Of a DNA stretch of 64,000 nt, positions 17,964 to 33,872 are shown one piece after another (the first letter of the stretch is position 1; every line of letters starts with the position of its first letter). Made by a program: the position numbers and the translations under genes. This DNA is from Salinivenus lutea (GTDB lineage: Bacteria > Bacteroidota > Rhodothermia > Rhodothermales > Salinibacteraceae), in the NCBI GenBank assembly GCA_002894685.1, contig NCRC01000013.1, positions 25,937 through 89,936 of the forward strand. Direction: 5' to 3'. The notes below the pieces were generated by a model. It was given only the letters and a program-made list of their open reading frames with translations, searched no databases and was not told the origin of the DNA.

Positions 17964-18725
17964 TTAGTCGGGAGGCGAGAACGCGGCCCACCGGAGCCCG
18001 CCAAGCAGGTGTTGTCGAAAGAGCGGGCTTTCGTACGAGGCCGTGGTGTGGCCGAGCGCGGTATACCAGGCCCGCCCGCCCTCGAAGGTGTGGTGCCACG
18101 CGATGGGGTGATCCTCGCCCATCGTGCCGCCCTCAAAGGTCGACTCGTCGAGGGTCAGCAGCACCTGCACCGCGTCGCGGGGGTTGGAGCGGAAGTTGTA
18201 CCACTCGTCTTCCCGGACCCACTCCGCGGGGAGCATGCGCGTGGAGACGTGCGTCGAATCCTCGACCCGAACCGTGGCCTCCTGAATCTCCGGATGCGCG
18301 TCGAAGAAGGCCCCGACGAGGCGCCCGTACCAGTCCCAGTCGTACTCGCCGGCGGAGGCCGAGTGGACGCCCACGTAGGCGCCCCCGTCTCGGATGTACT
18401 CGCGGAACGCCTCCTGCCCCTCCGCGCCCAAAAAGTCGCCGGAGGTATTCAGGAAGACGACCACGTCGTAGGCCGCCAGGCGCTCCCGGCGGAAGACCGT
18501 GCTGTCCTCGGTGCTCTCCACGGAAAACCCGTACTCGGCCCCCAGCTCTCGGAAGGCCTCGTGTCCGTCCGGGATGGCCCGATGGCGGTAGCCGTTGGTC
18601 TTTGAAAAGACCAGCACCGAGTCGCCCGTCAGGGCCTGCGTCGCCCCCGCGTCCTGCGCCGGGGCCGTAGACGGCCACAGCCCTCCGATCAGGAGGAGAA
18701 CGCTCAGACCAATTATCCCCCTCAT
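17964..18725 (-). CDS. ThuA-like domain protein, exported
   Basis: The start at 18725 (MRGIIGLSVLLLIGG) gives 253 residues with a signal peptide ending at APAQ. The ThuA-like glutamine-amidotransferase fold is shown by VLVFSKTNGYRHRAIPDG, VVVFLNTSGDFL, GGAYVGVHSASAGEYDWDWY and AWYTALGHT. ThuA proteins take part in oxidation of disaccharides to 3-keto sugars in rhizobia, and many are secreted partners of sugar dehydrogenases. Here it lies in the same locus as a PQQ-type sugar dehydrogenase, which may be a functional link. Activity is not established for this subfamily. Confidence 0.88.
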   Translation of the reverse strand: MRGIIGLSVLLLIGGLWPSTAPAQDAGATQALTGDSVLVFSKTNGYRHRAIPDGHEAFRELGAEYGFSVESTEDSTVFRRERLAAYDVVVFLNTSGDFLGAEGQEAFREYIRDGGAYVGVHSASAGEYDWDWYGRLVGAFFDAHPEIQEATVRVEDSTHVSTRMLPAEWVREDEWYNFRSNPRDAVQVLLTLDESTFEGGTMGEDHPIAWHHTFEGGRAWYTALGHTTASYESPLFRQHLLGGLRWAAFSPPD

Positions 18726-18899
18726 TGTCCTCCACACGCCGACGGGCGAGGGGAAAAAGACGGCCGCAGCCGTTGATCGCAGCATGAGATCAATAGCCAT
18801 TGTGGGGGTAGAATCACGCATTCGCCAGCCGCCCTCCATGCGTCCACGACCCCATGGACGCAACGGAGGGGGCCCGACGGCGCATCGAAGGCGTCACGG

Positions 18900-22220
<3,321 letters not shown>

Positions 22221-24647
22221 TCAGTGGTCGGTGGGCGGGCCGCCAACCGTGGCGGTGCTGGTGATCTGAAAGGCCGACTGGAGGCGGATGTCCTGCGACG
22301 AGCGCCCGACGCGCACCTCGAAGCGCCCGGCCTCTACGGCCCAGTTCATGTTCTCATCGAGCAGCCGAAGGTCCTCCGGCCCGAGGGTCACCTGCACGGT
22401 TTGCGTTTCGCCGGGGCCGAGCGACACCCGCTCGAAGCCCCGCAGACGCCGGCTGTACGTTGTGACGCTGCTGACAGCATCGCGCAGATACAGTTGCGGA
22501 ATCTCGTCGCCGGGCCGGGTGCCCGTGTTGGTCACCTCAAACGAAACGGTGACCTCGCCCCCGGCACGCTGGCTGTCGGGCGTGACCCGGAGGTTGTCGT
22601 ACGCAAACGTCGTGTAGCTGAGGCCGTGACCAAACGGATAGAGCGCGCCCTGCACCCGGGTCGGGCGCCCGCTCCAGTCCGGCTGCCCCGCCTGCGCGCC
22701 CGGCTTGTAGGGGATGTTGTAGGGAATCTGTCCGACGCTTCGCGGGAACGTGATGGGGAGCTTGCCGCCCGGATTTTCGGCGCCGAAGAGCACCTCGGCC
22801 ACGGCCTGCCCGCTGTGCTGACCGGCAAACCAGCTCTCCAGAATCGCGGGCACGTGCTCGTCGGCCCAGTTGACCGTGAGCGGACGCCCGTTGACGAGGA
22901 CGAGCACGACGGGCGTGCCGGTCGCCTGGACGGCCCGGAGCAAGTCCTGCTGGTGCCCGGGCAGGTCCAGGCTCGTGCGGGAGTGACTCTCGCCCACGGC
23001 GTCTTCCGTTTCTCCCAGTACGGCCACCACGACGTCCGAGCGCTCCGCCTGCCGTACGGCCCGGTCGATGCCGGCCTGTGCGCTATCGGGCGGCGGGCCG
23101 TCCACGAGTTCGCTTTCCGGCCAGGCGTCGTCGAGCGCGGCCACGCCCGCTTCGTGGCGAACGGTGACGCCGCCCCCGGCCTGCTCCCGAATGCCCTCCA
23201 GCACGCTGGTGACGTCGAGGTGGTTGGGGCCGTAGCGGGCGTTGGCGTATTCCGTGGCGTCGGCCAGCGGGCCCGTCACCAGCACCGAGTCGAGCGCGTC
23301 GGCGTCGAGGGGCAGCGCGTCATTCTCGTTTTTGAGGAGCACCATCGACTCGCGGGCGGCCTGGCGGGCGGCCTCCTGCGCCGCGTCGGTGCGTACGCTG
23401 TCGTCGACCGTGTCGGGATTCCCGACGAACGGGTCGTCGAAGAGCCCCTGCCAGAACTTGACGCGCAGCACGTCCCGCACGCGCCGGTCGATCACGTCCT
23501 GGGGGATGGCTCCCTCGCGCACGCCTTCACGGAGCGGCTCCACGTACATGGCGGGATCCGAAAAGTCGGTGCGCACGTTGAGCCCGGCCGCAACTGACTG
23601 GCGCACGGCCTCTTTCTGATCGGCGGCCACGCGGTGCTTCTCGTGCAGGTGCTCCACGGCGCGGCTGTCGGAGACGACGTACCCCTCGAACCCGTACGTG
23701 TCGCGCAGCAGGTCGGTGAGGAAGTAGCGGCTGCCCGTGACGGGCACGCCGTTCCAGTCGTTGTAGGAGCTCATCGTCCCCAGCGCCCCGGCCTCCACCG
23801 CCTCGCGGAAGGGCCGCAGGTACATCTGATGCATCTCGCGGGGCGCCACGTGCGGGTCGGTCCGCGCATTGCCGTCGCGCCCGCCCTTCGGCACGCTGTA
23901 GACGGCGAAGTGCTTGGGGGTCGACACGACCTGTTGGGACTGCAGCCCCTCCACGGCGGACGTGCCCAGCGTGCTCACGAGGAAGGGGCTTTCGCCGTAG
24001 GTCTCGACGGTGCGCCCCCAGCGCGGGTCGCGCGTCACGTCCAGGATGGGCGAGTAGATGTTGGTGTAGCCGAGGGCCCGTGCCTCGCGCCCGGTGATGC
24101 GCCCGATCTGGCGAATCAGGTCCTCGTTCCAGGTGCTGGCCTGCCCAATCTGGGCGGGAAAGGAGGTGGCCTGGTAATGGGTGAGGCCGCGGATGCCCTC
24201 GTTCGTAAAGTCGACCGGAATGCCCAGGCGCGTCTCCTCCACAAACCAGCGCTGCGTCTCGTGAATGGCCTCCACGTGCTCCGGATACGGATGGGCGTAC
24301 TCCATTCCGCGCACGCCGTTGTGCTGCTCGTCGATGTTGGCGAGGCCGTCGGCCCAGAGCTCCTCGTCCCAGTCGGCTGCCGGGAGCGGGTCTTCCAGCA
24401 CGGCATTGTGGCCGTAGAGCGTGACGAGCTGCATCGTTTTTTCCTCCAGCGTCATCCGCTCGATCAGGTCGTCGATCCGCTGTTCGGTGGGCAGGGCCGG
24501 ATTCTCGTAGGGGTCCTGCTCGCCGTTCTTGTTAAAGTCGACCCACCCGTCGTGGTAGATGTCCCTGTCGGCCTGGCCGTACGCCGCCGACGCGCCTGCC
24601 CAGCAGACGAGCACGCCGAGGAGAATGGAAAGAAGCCGAATGTTCAT
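22221..24647 (-). CDS. Glycoside hydrolase family 3, beta-glucosidase/xylosidase-like, exported
   Basis: 808 residues with a signal peptide (LLGVLVCWAGASAAYGQ) and a short DFNKNGEQDPYENP entry segment common in Bacteroidota GH3 enzymes. The GH3 N-terminal barrel contains VDFTNEGIRGL, TPKHFAVYSVPKGGRDG and nucleophile Asp327 in VVSDSRAVEHLHEKH. The GH3 C-terminal alpha/beta domain and a fibronectin-III-like domain (TYSRRLRGFERVSLGPGETQ) follow. The SDS motif and the KHRVA stretch are typical of a clade with mixed xylosidase/arabinosidase activity rather than classical glucosidases. It starts 12 bases after the PQQ-type dehydrogenase stop, so the two are probably translated from one message. 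Confidence 0.92.
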   Translation of the reverse strand: MNIRLLSILLGVLVCWAGASAAYGQADRDIYHDGWVDFNKNGEQDPYENPALPTEQRIDDLIERMTLEEKTMQLVTLYGHNAVLEDPLPAADWDEELWADGLANIDEQHNGVRGMEYAHPYPEHVEAIHETQRWFVEETRLGIPVDFTNEGIRGLTHYQATSFPAQIGQASTWNEDLIRQIGRITGREARALGYTNIYSPILDVTRDPRWGRTVETYGESPFLVSTLGTSAVEGLQSQQVVSTPKHFAVYSVPKGGRDGNARTDPHVAPREMHQMYLRPFREAVEAGALGTMSSYNDWNGVPVTGSRYFLTDLLRDTYGFEGYVVSDSRAVEHLHEKHRVAADQKEAVRQSVAAGLNVRTDFSDPAMYVEPLREGVREGAIPQDVIDRRVRDVLRVKFWQGLFDDPFVGNPDTVDDSVRTDAAQEAARQAARESMVLLKNENDALPLDADALDSVLVTGPLADATEYANARYGPNHLDVTSVLEGIREQAGGGVTVRHEAGVAALDDAWPESELVDGPPPDSAQAGIDRAVRQAERSDVVVAVLGETEDAVGESHSRTSLDLPGHQQDLLRAVQATGTPVVLVLVNGRPLTVNWADEHVPAILESWFAGQHSGQAVAEVLFGAENPGGKLPITFPRSVGQIPYNIPYKPGAQAGQPDWSGRPTRVQGALYPFGHGLSYTTFAYDNLRVTPDSQRAGGEVTVSFEVTNTGTRPGDEIPQLYLRDAVSSVTTYSRRLRGFERVSLGPGETQTVQVTLGPEDLRLLDENMNWAVEAGRFEVRVGRSSQDIRLQSAFQITSTATVGGPPTDH

Positions 24648-24659
24648 AGGCTGACGTGG

Positions 24660-25988
24660 TTAGTTGCGCTGATCGCCGACGTACGTGATGCGCCAGATGC
24701 GCCCGTGGGCGTCGTCGGACACGTAGAGGCTGCCCTCCGGCCCCACCGCCAGGCCCGTCGGGCGGTACGTCGTTCCTTCTCCTGACTCAAGCGAGTCGGG
24801 CGCCTTGAAGCCGCCGGCAAACGTCTCGTAGTCGCCGGTCGGCCGCTCGCCGTCAAATGGTGAGAAGGTGACCTTAAAGCCCTCCTGCGGAAGCGGCGCC
24901 CGGTTCCACGAGCCGTGCCACGCGATGAAGCCGCCCTGCCGGTACTCGTCCGGAAACTGATCGGCCGTGTAGAACAGCAGCCCGTTCGGGGCCCAGTGGC
25001 CGGGGAAGGCCTGCACGGGATCCTCGAACCGGTCGCACCGCCCCACCGTCTCCCCGTCGCCGCCGTACTCCGGCATCAGCACCTTCCGCTCCTGCTTCCA
25101 GTCGTAGTAGCAGTACGGCCACCCAAAGTCGTCGCCCTCGTCGATCTTGAAAAACTGCTCCGCGGGCAGTTCGGCGTTTTCCTTCTGGGTGTAGAGGTCA
25201 GGGAAGAACGAGTGGAGCTGATCGCGCCCGTGCTGCACGGCGTAGAGATTGTTGGTCCCGTCGTGCCAGCGGAGCGCGTTGGCGTTGCGGATGCCCGTGG
25301 CGTACCGCGTTCCGTCCTCGGGGTGCGCCTGCTCCTGCGTGTCCGCGTCGTACCGCCACACGCCCGCGTTCGTCTCCAGCTCCGGGCAGGGATCCTGGCC
25401 CGGCGACCCCTTCGTGCGCCGCTTCTCCATGCAGGCGTTCGAGGGGGCGCCGACGTTCACGTAGAGACCGCCGCTCCCGTCGAATGTGATCGACTTTGCA
25501 TCGTGCATGGGCTGCTCTGGAAAGTCCGTCACGATCACCTCCCGCTCGCCGGACGGCACAAGCTCGCCTCCCTCTCGCTCGTAGCGCCACACGGCCGTGT
25601 GCGGCCCGAAGTAGAGGTGGCCGTCGTGAAGCCGAAGGCCCGACCCGCCCGTGTCCCCGAAGTACTCGACACGATCGGCCGTGTAGTCGCCCGTCGTGTC
25701 GCGAAGGGCCACCATGCCGTGCCCGTCCACCGGGCGGTCGAGGGCCGCGTACACGTCCCCGTTTTCCGCGACGGCCAGGTGGCGGGTCGGCCCAAGCGTG
25801 TCGCCCACCACGGTCGCGCAGAACCCGTCGGGCAGCTCCAGCCCGGCGTCGGTGGGACTGCAGGCGGCGAGGGCCGATTGATCCGGCTCCTGCCCCTGCC
25901 CGCAGCCGACGAGCACGGCCCCGAGCGCCAGGGCCACGAGGAGCGCAAGCCGAGAGAATGTGTGGCGAATGGACAACCGAGTCGTCAT
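24660..25988 (-). CDS. PQQ-dependent sugar dehydrogenase-like lipoprotein
   Basis: 442 residues from the Met at 25988. Lipobox VLVGC (Cys29) places it at a membrane facing the periplasm or surface. Six-bladed propeller motifs of soluble aldose/sorbosone dehydrogenases are present: FCATVVGDTLGPTRHLAVAE, HDAKSITFDGSGGLYVNVG, RYATGIRNANALRWHDG, DDFGWPYCYYD, GFIAWHGSWNR and PTGLAVGPEGSLYVSDDAHG. The family oxidises aldoses with PQQ or acts as PQQ-independent carbohydrate-binding propellers; cofactor use cannot be decided from sequence alone. Its place between GH30 and GH3 genes suggests oxidation of released sugars, possibly with the ThuA protein. Confidence 0.85.
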   Translation of the reverse strand: MTTRLSIRHTFSRLALLVALALGAVLVGCGQGQEPDQSALAACSPTDAGLELPDGFCATVVGDTLGPTRHLAVAENGDVYAALDRPVDGHGMVALRDTTGDYTADRVEYFGDTGGSGLRLHDGHLYFGPHTAVWRYEREGGELVPSGEREVIVTDFPEQPMHDAKSITFDGSGGLYVNVGAPSNACMEKRRTKGSPGQDPCPELETNAGVWRYDADTQEQAHPEDGTRYATGIRNANALRWHDGTNNLYAVQHGRDQLHSFFPDLYTQKENAELPAEQFFKIDEGDDFGWPYCYYDWKQERKVLMPEYGGDGETVGRCDRFEDPVQAFPGHWAPNGLLFYTADQFPDEYRQGGFIAWHGSWNRAPLPQEGFKVTFSPFDGERPTGDYETFAGGFKAPDSLESGEGTTYRPTGLAVGPEGSLYVSDDAHGRIWRITYVGDQRN

Positions 25989-26036
25989 GGGAAGTCGGGA
26001 AGGATGGGTGCGATTTGCGAACGGAGGCGCCAACGC

Positions 26037-27629
26037 CTACGGCACTCCGACGTACGTGACGATGGAGCGGGCCGGGACGGGGAGCGTCTCGCCGGCCGGG
26101 TGCTCGGCCTGGGGGGCGAGATCCTCATCCGACGACGTGACGTAGGGCCGCCACGCAGACACGTCGCGCCCCGCCAGGCTCAGGTCCAGCTCACGCTCGC
26201 TCTGCTCCTGGTTGACGGCCACGACGACCGGGCGCTCCCCATCCGCCGCCCGGTAGGCCGACACCATGAGCCCCTGAGCCGCCTCCTCGGGGCTCGCCTC
26301 ATCGGCGCGCTCCACGGCCACGCGCTCGGCGCCCGGCTGCAGAAAGCGGCTGTAGTTGCCCAGCCCCCACAGCAGCTTCGAGTCGTAGACGGACCCGTTT
26401 TGCTGGTCGTGGTCGATGTAGACGAGGCCATCCTTGTAGTCGTACGGGCTCACGCCCAGCCACCACTGCCACGAGGACGCGTTCGCCACCGTGAGGTCCA
26501 TGTGGAGGACGCGGGCCACGTAGAGCGCCGGGTCGATGCCCAGGTCGCGCCCCTCGCCCTCAATTTCGCGGTTGTCGGCCAGGATGCAGTATTCGCTCAT
26601 CCAGTACTCCATCGAGGAATCCATGGCCTCCATCCGCTCGGCGAGTGCCTCCCGCTCCTCCACCAGATCCGAAATGGGCCAGGTGGTGTAGTAGCTGTGC
26701 CCCGCGGCCTTCTGCGCCACATTCGACAGGCCCCGCCCCCCGCCCTCTCCAAACAAGGCCGACAGCTGGTCGCTCCGGTCCGGATACTCCGAGCTGGCGC
26801 TGTGCAGGAAGTTGACCTGGGCGGCCTCCGGTATTTCAATCTCGGTCGACAGGCCGCGCTCGGAAATCTCCTGGTCGAGATGCTCGGTGAGCCGCGCGAT
26901 CTCGGCGTTCGTGTAGGGCGACCCTTCCTGGTTGTTGCCCTGGCTCCAGTTCCACTGCGGCTCGTTGACCGGGCTGAGGTAGTCGAACGGCAGGCCTTTG
27001 TTCTCGAAGTGCTCGGCGATCCGCCCCAGGTACTGCGCAAAGTCGTCGAACCGGTCGTCCGGCAGGTTGGCCGATCCGCTGCCGTCGCCAAAGGCCTTGC
27101 CGTTGGCGGTGTACTCGACGGGCGGGCTGTTGGCAAAGCCAATGAACGTGGAGACGCCCCGCTCCTGGGCCGCCTGCAGGAACCACCGCTGGCCCTGCTG
27201 CTTGGTCCAGTCGTACGAGCCGTCGCTCTGCAGGAAGCCCGGCGCCCGGCGCCACGGGTCCTCAATGCCGCTGGCGTCCCCCTGCCCGGCACTCCCCGCC
27301 CCGATGTTGAAGCGCCAGATGGAGAGCCCGATGCCCTCCGGCGCCCCACTGTCGGTCGTGTCGCGGCTGAAGAGCCAGTCGGCGATCTGATTGCGCTTTT
27401 CGACCGGCCAGTTCTTTCCCACGAACTGGGTGCTCCACGCGTCCGACGCGCCGAAGCCGCGCAGGGTCTGGTGCGTCTCGTTCCATCGCACGGTGACCGC
27501 CAGCGGCCCGTCATCCCCGGGCTCCTCCGGTCCCTCCGCGGATGAACTCCCATTGGCCCCACACCCTCCCATCAGAAGAGCAAGGACACACAGCCCCAGG
27601 AGTGAGGGCATCGGCAGGCGTCGTCGCAT
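26037..27629 (-). CDS. GH30-family glycosidase lipoprotein (endo-beta-1,6-galactanase-like)
   Basis: Taking the Met at 27629 (MRRRLPMPSLLG) gives 530 residues with a lipobox at LLMGGC (Cys23). An upstream Met at 27659 overlaps the preceding stop as ATGA and is also possible through translational coupling. The (beta/alpha)8 barrel plus side beta-domain shows TLRGFGASDAWSTQFVG, STFIGFANSPPVEYTANG, acid/base Glu223 in SPVNEPQWNWSQG and nucleophile Glu346 in YWMSEYCIL. The motif set resembles GH30 endo-beta-1,6-galactanases and related enzymes. Such an enzyme attacks side chains of type II arabinogalactan, which suits the surrounding galactosidases and arabinosidases. Subfamily is inferred. Confidence 0.85.
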   Translation of the reverse strand: MRRRLPMPSLLGLCVLALLMGGCGANGSSSAEGPEEPGDDGPLAVTVRWNETHQTLRGFGASDAWSTQFVGKNWPVEKRNQIADWLFSRDTTDSGAPEGIGLSIWRFNIGAGSAGQGDASGIEDPWRRAPGFLQSDGSYDWTKQQGQRWFLQAAQERGVSTFIGFANSPPVEYTANGKAFGDGSGSANLPDDRFDDFAQYLGRIAEHFENKGLPFDYLSPVNEPQWNWSQGNNQEGSPYTNAEIARLTEHLDQEISERGLSTEIEIPEAAQVNFLHSASSEYPDRSDQLSALFGEGGGRGLSNVAQKAAGHSYYTTWPISDLVEEREALAERMEAMDSSMEYWMSEYCILADNREIEGEGRDLGIDPALYVARVLHMDLTVANASSWQWWLGVSPYDYKDGLVYIDHDQQNGSVYDSKLLWGLGNYSRFLQPGAERVAVERADEASPEEAAQGLMVSAYRAADGERPVVVAVNQEQSERELDLSLAGRDVSAWRPYVTSSDEDLAPQAEHPAGETLPVPARSIVTYVGVP

Positions 27630-27655
27630 CGGAGCAATGTAGGTAGAGAATAGGA

Positions 27656-28972
27656 TCATCGAATGAAGCCGACGATGTTCGTGTCGTAGTCGGTGTAGGA
27701 CGCGTACTCGCCCCGCATCCAGAGCACGCGGGGGCGCCCGTCGGTGAAGGCCCGGCGGGGCACGAACGGGCGGAGGTTGTCGGCCTCCGGCGTGTCGGTC
27801 ACCTGCGTCCAGTCCCAGCTCCCCTCGCGTCGCTCCCCGCGGTACAGCTGGTAGCGTCCGGACGCCGTCGTGTCGCCGCGTGCAGGGTGGACGTCCGCGG
27901 ACGCGTAGAGCCGGTTCGTATTCGCCGGGTCGAGCGCGATGCCGCCCGCGTAGTGCCGCTCGTCGTCGTAGAGGCGCGTGCCGGCGTGGGCGATCTCCCC
28001 TTCCGTCCACGCCTCCGCCTCGCCGTCGTAGCGGGCGTATCGGTAGCGCAGGTCGTTGCCCACCGTGCTGTCGCGCGCCGCCACGTACACGCCCACCGGC
28101 GTCCCGTTGTCGGCGTAGTCGAGGTCCCACACCCAGGCCCGCCCGGCCGTGTCCGCGTCGTAGACCTGCGTCCCGTCTTGCACCTCCATCGGGAGGCAGT
28201 CCGCCGCGTCGAGCCGGCAGATCGGGGTGCCGTCGCTCCGGTGGAGCGTCCCCTGCTCGTAGAACACGTGATACACGTCGGTCGCCGCCTGCCGGGGATG
28301 CGCCTGTGTGTAGAGCAGGTCGATGCGCCCCTCGCCGTCGGAGGCGTACTTGACGTAGGGCCGCGTCCCGGCCCCGCCCGAGGTGAGGAGGTGGCGGGGC
28401 GCGCTCCAGGTCTCCCCCCCATCCGCCGAGGTCATCAGCGTCGGATCGAAGTTGAGGGCACGGAAGGCGTTGTAGAGGCGCCCGTCCTCGTCCGAAAGCT
28501 GCACCAGGTTGCTATAGGTCACCGGCGCCGCAAGCGCCTCCGTCCGCCGCTCGGCCGACCACTCGACCGAGTCCGACGCGGTCGACGCGGATCGCCAGTA
28601 CCAGTGCGGCTCCTCGTGATGCTGTGCGTAGGTGGCAAGCACGCGCCCGTCGTCCAGCCGCAGAAGCGCCGGGTTGTCGTGGTCGTCCACCTCCCGGAAG
28701 GAGCTCAGGCGCACCGTGGTGTCGCGCCCGCCGCCCGTCGCGTCCCCGAGGACCTGCGTCGTGACGCCCACGGCCCCGGTCGTGTCCACGTGCCCCACGT
28801 AGAGCGTCGAGTCGGCCACAACGGCCCGCTCGTCCGTGAACCAGGTCCAGGCCGCCGCCTCGGCCACCACCTCCACGGACCGGTCGGCCTCCGGCGCGGA
28901 GGCGCACCCCGGCAGGCCGAGCGTGGCGCCCAGCAGCGCACCTCCCAAAATGAGCAGCGTCAAGCGATTCAT
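27656..28972 (-). CDS. BNR_4-type beta-propeller lipoprotein (candidate lyase/glycosidase)
   Basis: 438 residues from the Met at 28972, with lipobox GLPGC (Cys23). Propeller motifs include DDHDNPALLRLDDGRVLATY, AQHHEEPHWYWR, TYSNLVQLSDEDGRLYNAFR, RPYVKYASDGEGRIDLLY, VYHVFYEQGTLHRSDGTPI and YAGGIALDPANTNRLYASAD. This is the BNR_4 superfamily, but a different subfamily from the gene at 14757: the DDHDNPA and YHVFY signatures are absent there. Its stop overlaps a possible start of the GH30 gene by four bases, so the two are tightly linked. Activity unproven; a role on uronic-acid- or rhamnose-containing branches is an inference. Confidence 0.82.
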   Translation of the reverse strand: MNRLTLLILGGALLGATLGLPGCASAPEADRSVEVVAEAAAWTWFTDERAVVADSTLYVGHVDTTGAVGVTTQVLGDATGGGRDTTVRLSSFREVDDHDNPALLRLDDGRVLATYAQHHEEPHWYWRSASTASDSVEWSAERRTEALAAPVTYSNLVQLSDEDGRLYNAFRALNFDPTLMTSADGGETWSAPRHLLTSGGAGTRPYVKYASDGEGRIDLLYTQAHPRQAATDVYHVFYEQGTLHRSDGTPICRLDAADCLPMEVQDGTQVYDADTAGRAWVWDLDYADNGTPVGVYVAARDSTVGNDLRYRYARYDGEAEAWTEGEIAHAGTRLYDDERHYAGGIALDPANTNRLYASADVHPARGDTTASGRYQLYRGERREGSWDWTQVTDTPEADNLRPFVPRRAFTDGRPRVLWMRGEYASYTDYDTNIVGFIR

Positions 28973-29106
28973 GGGCGTGGGAAAAAGGGTTGCCACAGAA
29001 GTTAACAGGTCACGACACGACGGCATCCAAACAGAATGGGGCGCGGAAAAGCGTCATGGCGCCTTCCTGAATGACAAAATAGGGTGGGGGTCCGGGCATG
29101 AGTCGA

Positions 29107-32630
<3,524 letters not shown>

Positions 32631-32667
32631 AGAAGGGGAGAACGGTCTGGGAATGGGCCGTGTGCAA

Positions 32668-33771
32668 TCAGTTGTCGCCGGCCTCCGGGCCGTGCAGATC
32701 GGGGCGCGGACGCACGACGCGGAGGTCGTCGCCCACGTCTTTCATGTCGAACAGCTTCCCCCGCGACTCGGGGTACTCAAACGGGCGGTGCAGCACCATC
32801 ATGAGCTGTCCGTCGAAGGTCTCGAACAGCATGCCGTGGCCGCTGTCCTTCCCCACCAGCGGATCGAGCTGCTCCCACGGCCCATCCAGACGCCCCGACT
32901 CTGAGCGGGCCAGCGTCTGCACGTAGCGGCCGTCATTCCAGGACGACCACAGCATGAGCAGCTCGCCCGTCTGGGTCCGGTACGTCTGATTGCCGTCGGT
33001 TACGTAGCTCAATTGCTCGGTGCCGGGCGAAATCTCCTCGTTCCGCCACGGCGCGTCCGATCCCTTGAAGAGATGAATGGGCTCCCCCTTGGTGTCCGAC
33101 AAGTCGTCGGTCATCCGGATCGCCTCGACGGTCCCGTCGATCTTCTGAATCCACTCGTGGACGTACACCATCCACGGCTGGCCCTCCGAGTCGACGTACA
33201 GACTCCCGTCGATCGTCATGAACTCGCGGGGCGGGTGCGGGCCTTCTTCCTTCAGCATCCGAAAGGGGCCGCCCGGCCCATCGGCCACCGCGACGATGCT
33301 CCCGCGCAGGTGATTGGTCCGCCACACCTCGGGCGGCTCGGCCAAGACCTCGTCCTCGTTGTGGAGCGAGACGAACAGGTAGTACTTGCCTTGATACTCG
33401 TGCACCTCGGGCGCCCACGCGCCGTCCATCGGGTCGGCCCAGCTGTCGTCGGGAATTTCGAAGACGACGTGCGGGCCCTCCCAGTTCACGAGGTCGTCGC
33501 TCGTGTAGGCCTTCACGCCGTGCCGCCCCTCCCCGGTATCCTCCGGGGAGGCACTGGTGTAGAGATAGTACGTCTGCGTCGGCTCGTGCGGGACGATGTA
33601 CGGGTCGTGGAGGGGGATCTCGTGTAGCCTCAAGCCCTGTCGCACCTCTGCCGGCTCGCCGTCCCCCGTCGCCTCCTGCGCCCCAGCCGCCCGGGGCCAC
33701 AGCGCGCCCCCAACGAGCACCGCCACAACCAACGCAGCGACCGAATGACACAACGTGGGGCCTCCCTTCAT
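32668..33771 (-). CDS. GH43-family glycosidase, exported
   Basis: 367 residues from the Met at 33771, with a signal peptide (VAALVVAVLVGGALWPRAAGAQ). Five-bladed propeller motifs: catalytic base Asp56 in IPLHDPYIV, DGAWAPEVHEYQGKYYLFVS, Asp188 in TIDGSLYVDSEGQPWMVYVH as the pKa modulator, a candidate acid Glu in EISPGTEQLSYVTDG, and LLMLWSSWNDGRYVQTLARS. GH43 enzymes act on arabinan, arabinoxylan or beta-1,3-galactan. The subfamily is not certain, so it could be an arabinosidase or an exo-beta-1,3-galactanase. First glycosidase after SusCD, 101 bases from the SusD stop. Confidence 0.9.
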   Translation of the reverse strand: MKGGPTLCHSVAALVVAVLVGGALWPRAAGAQEATGDGEPAEVRQGLRLHEIPLHDPYIVPHEPTQTYYLYTSASPEDTGEGRHGVKAYTSDDLVNWEGPHVVFEIPDDSWADPMDGAWAPEVHEYQGKYYLFVSLHNEDEVLAEPPEVWRTNHLRGSIVAVADGPGGPFRMLKEEGPHPPREFMTIDGSLYVDSEGQPWMVYVHEWIQKIDGTVEAIRMTDDLSDTKGEPIHLFKGSDAPWRNEEISPGTEQLSYVTDGNQTYRTQTGELLMLWSSWNDGRYVQTLARSESGRLDGPWEQLDPLVGKDSGHGMLFETFDGQLMMVLHRPFEYPESRGKLFDMKDVGDDLRVVRPRPDLHGPEAGDN

Positions 33772-33872
33772 GGCGTTGCCCGACAGCTTGGGAAAGAAAA
33801 ACGGCCGGAGCGACGGGACCGTGCCCCGGCCGGGGGCTCGCGATGAGCGCACGCTCAGCAGAGAATGAGAAT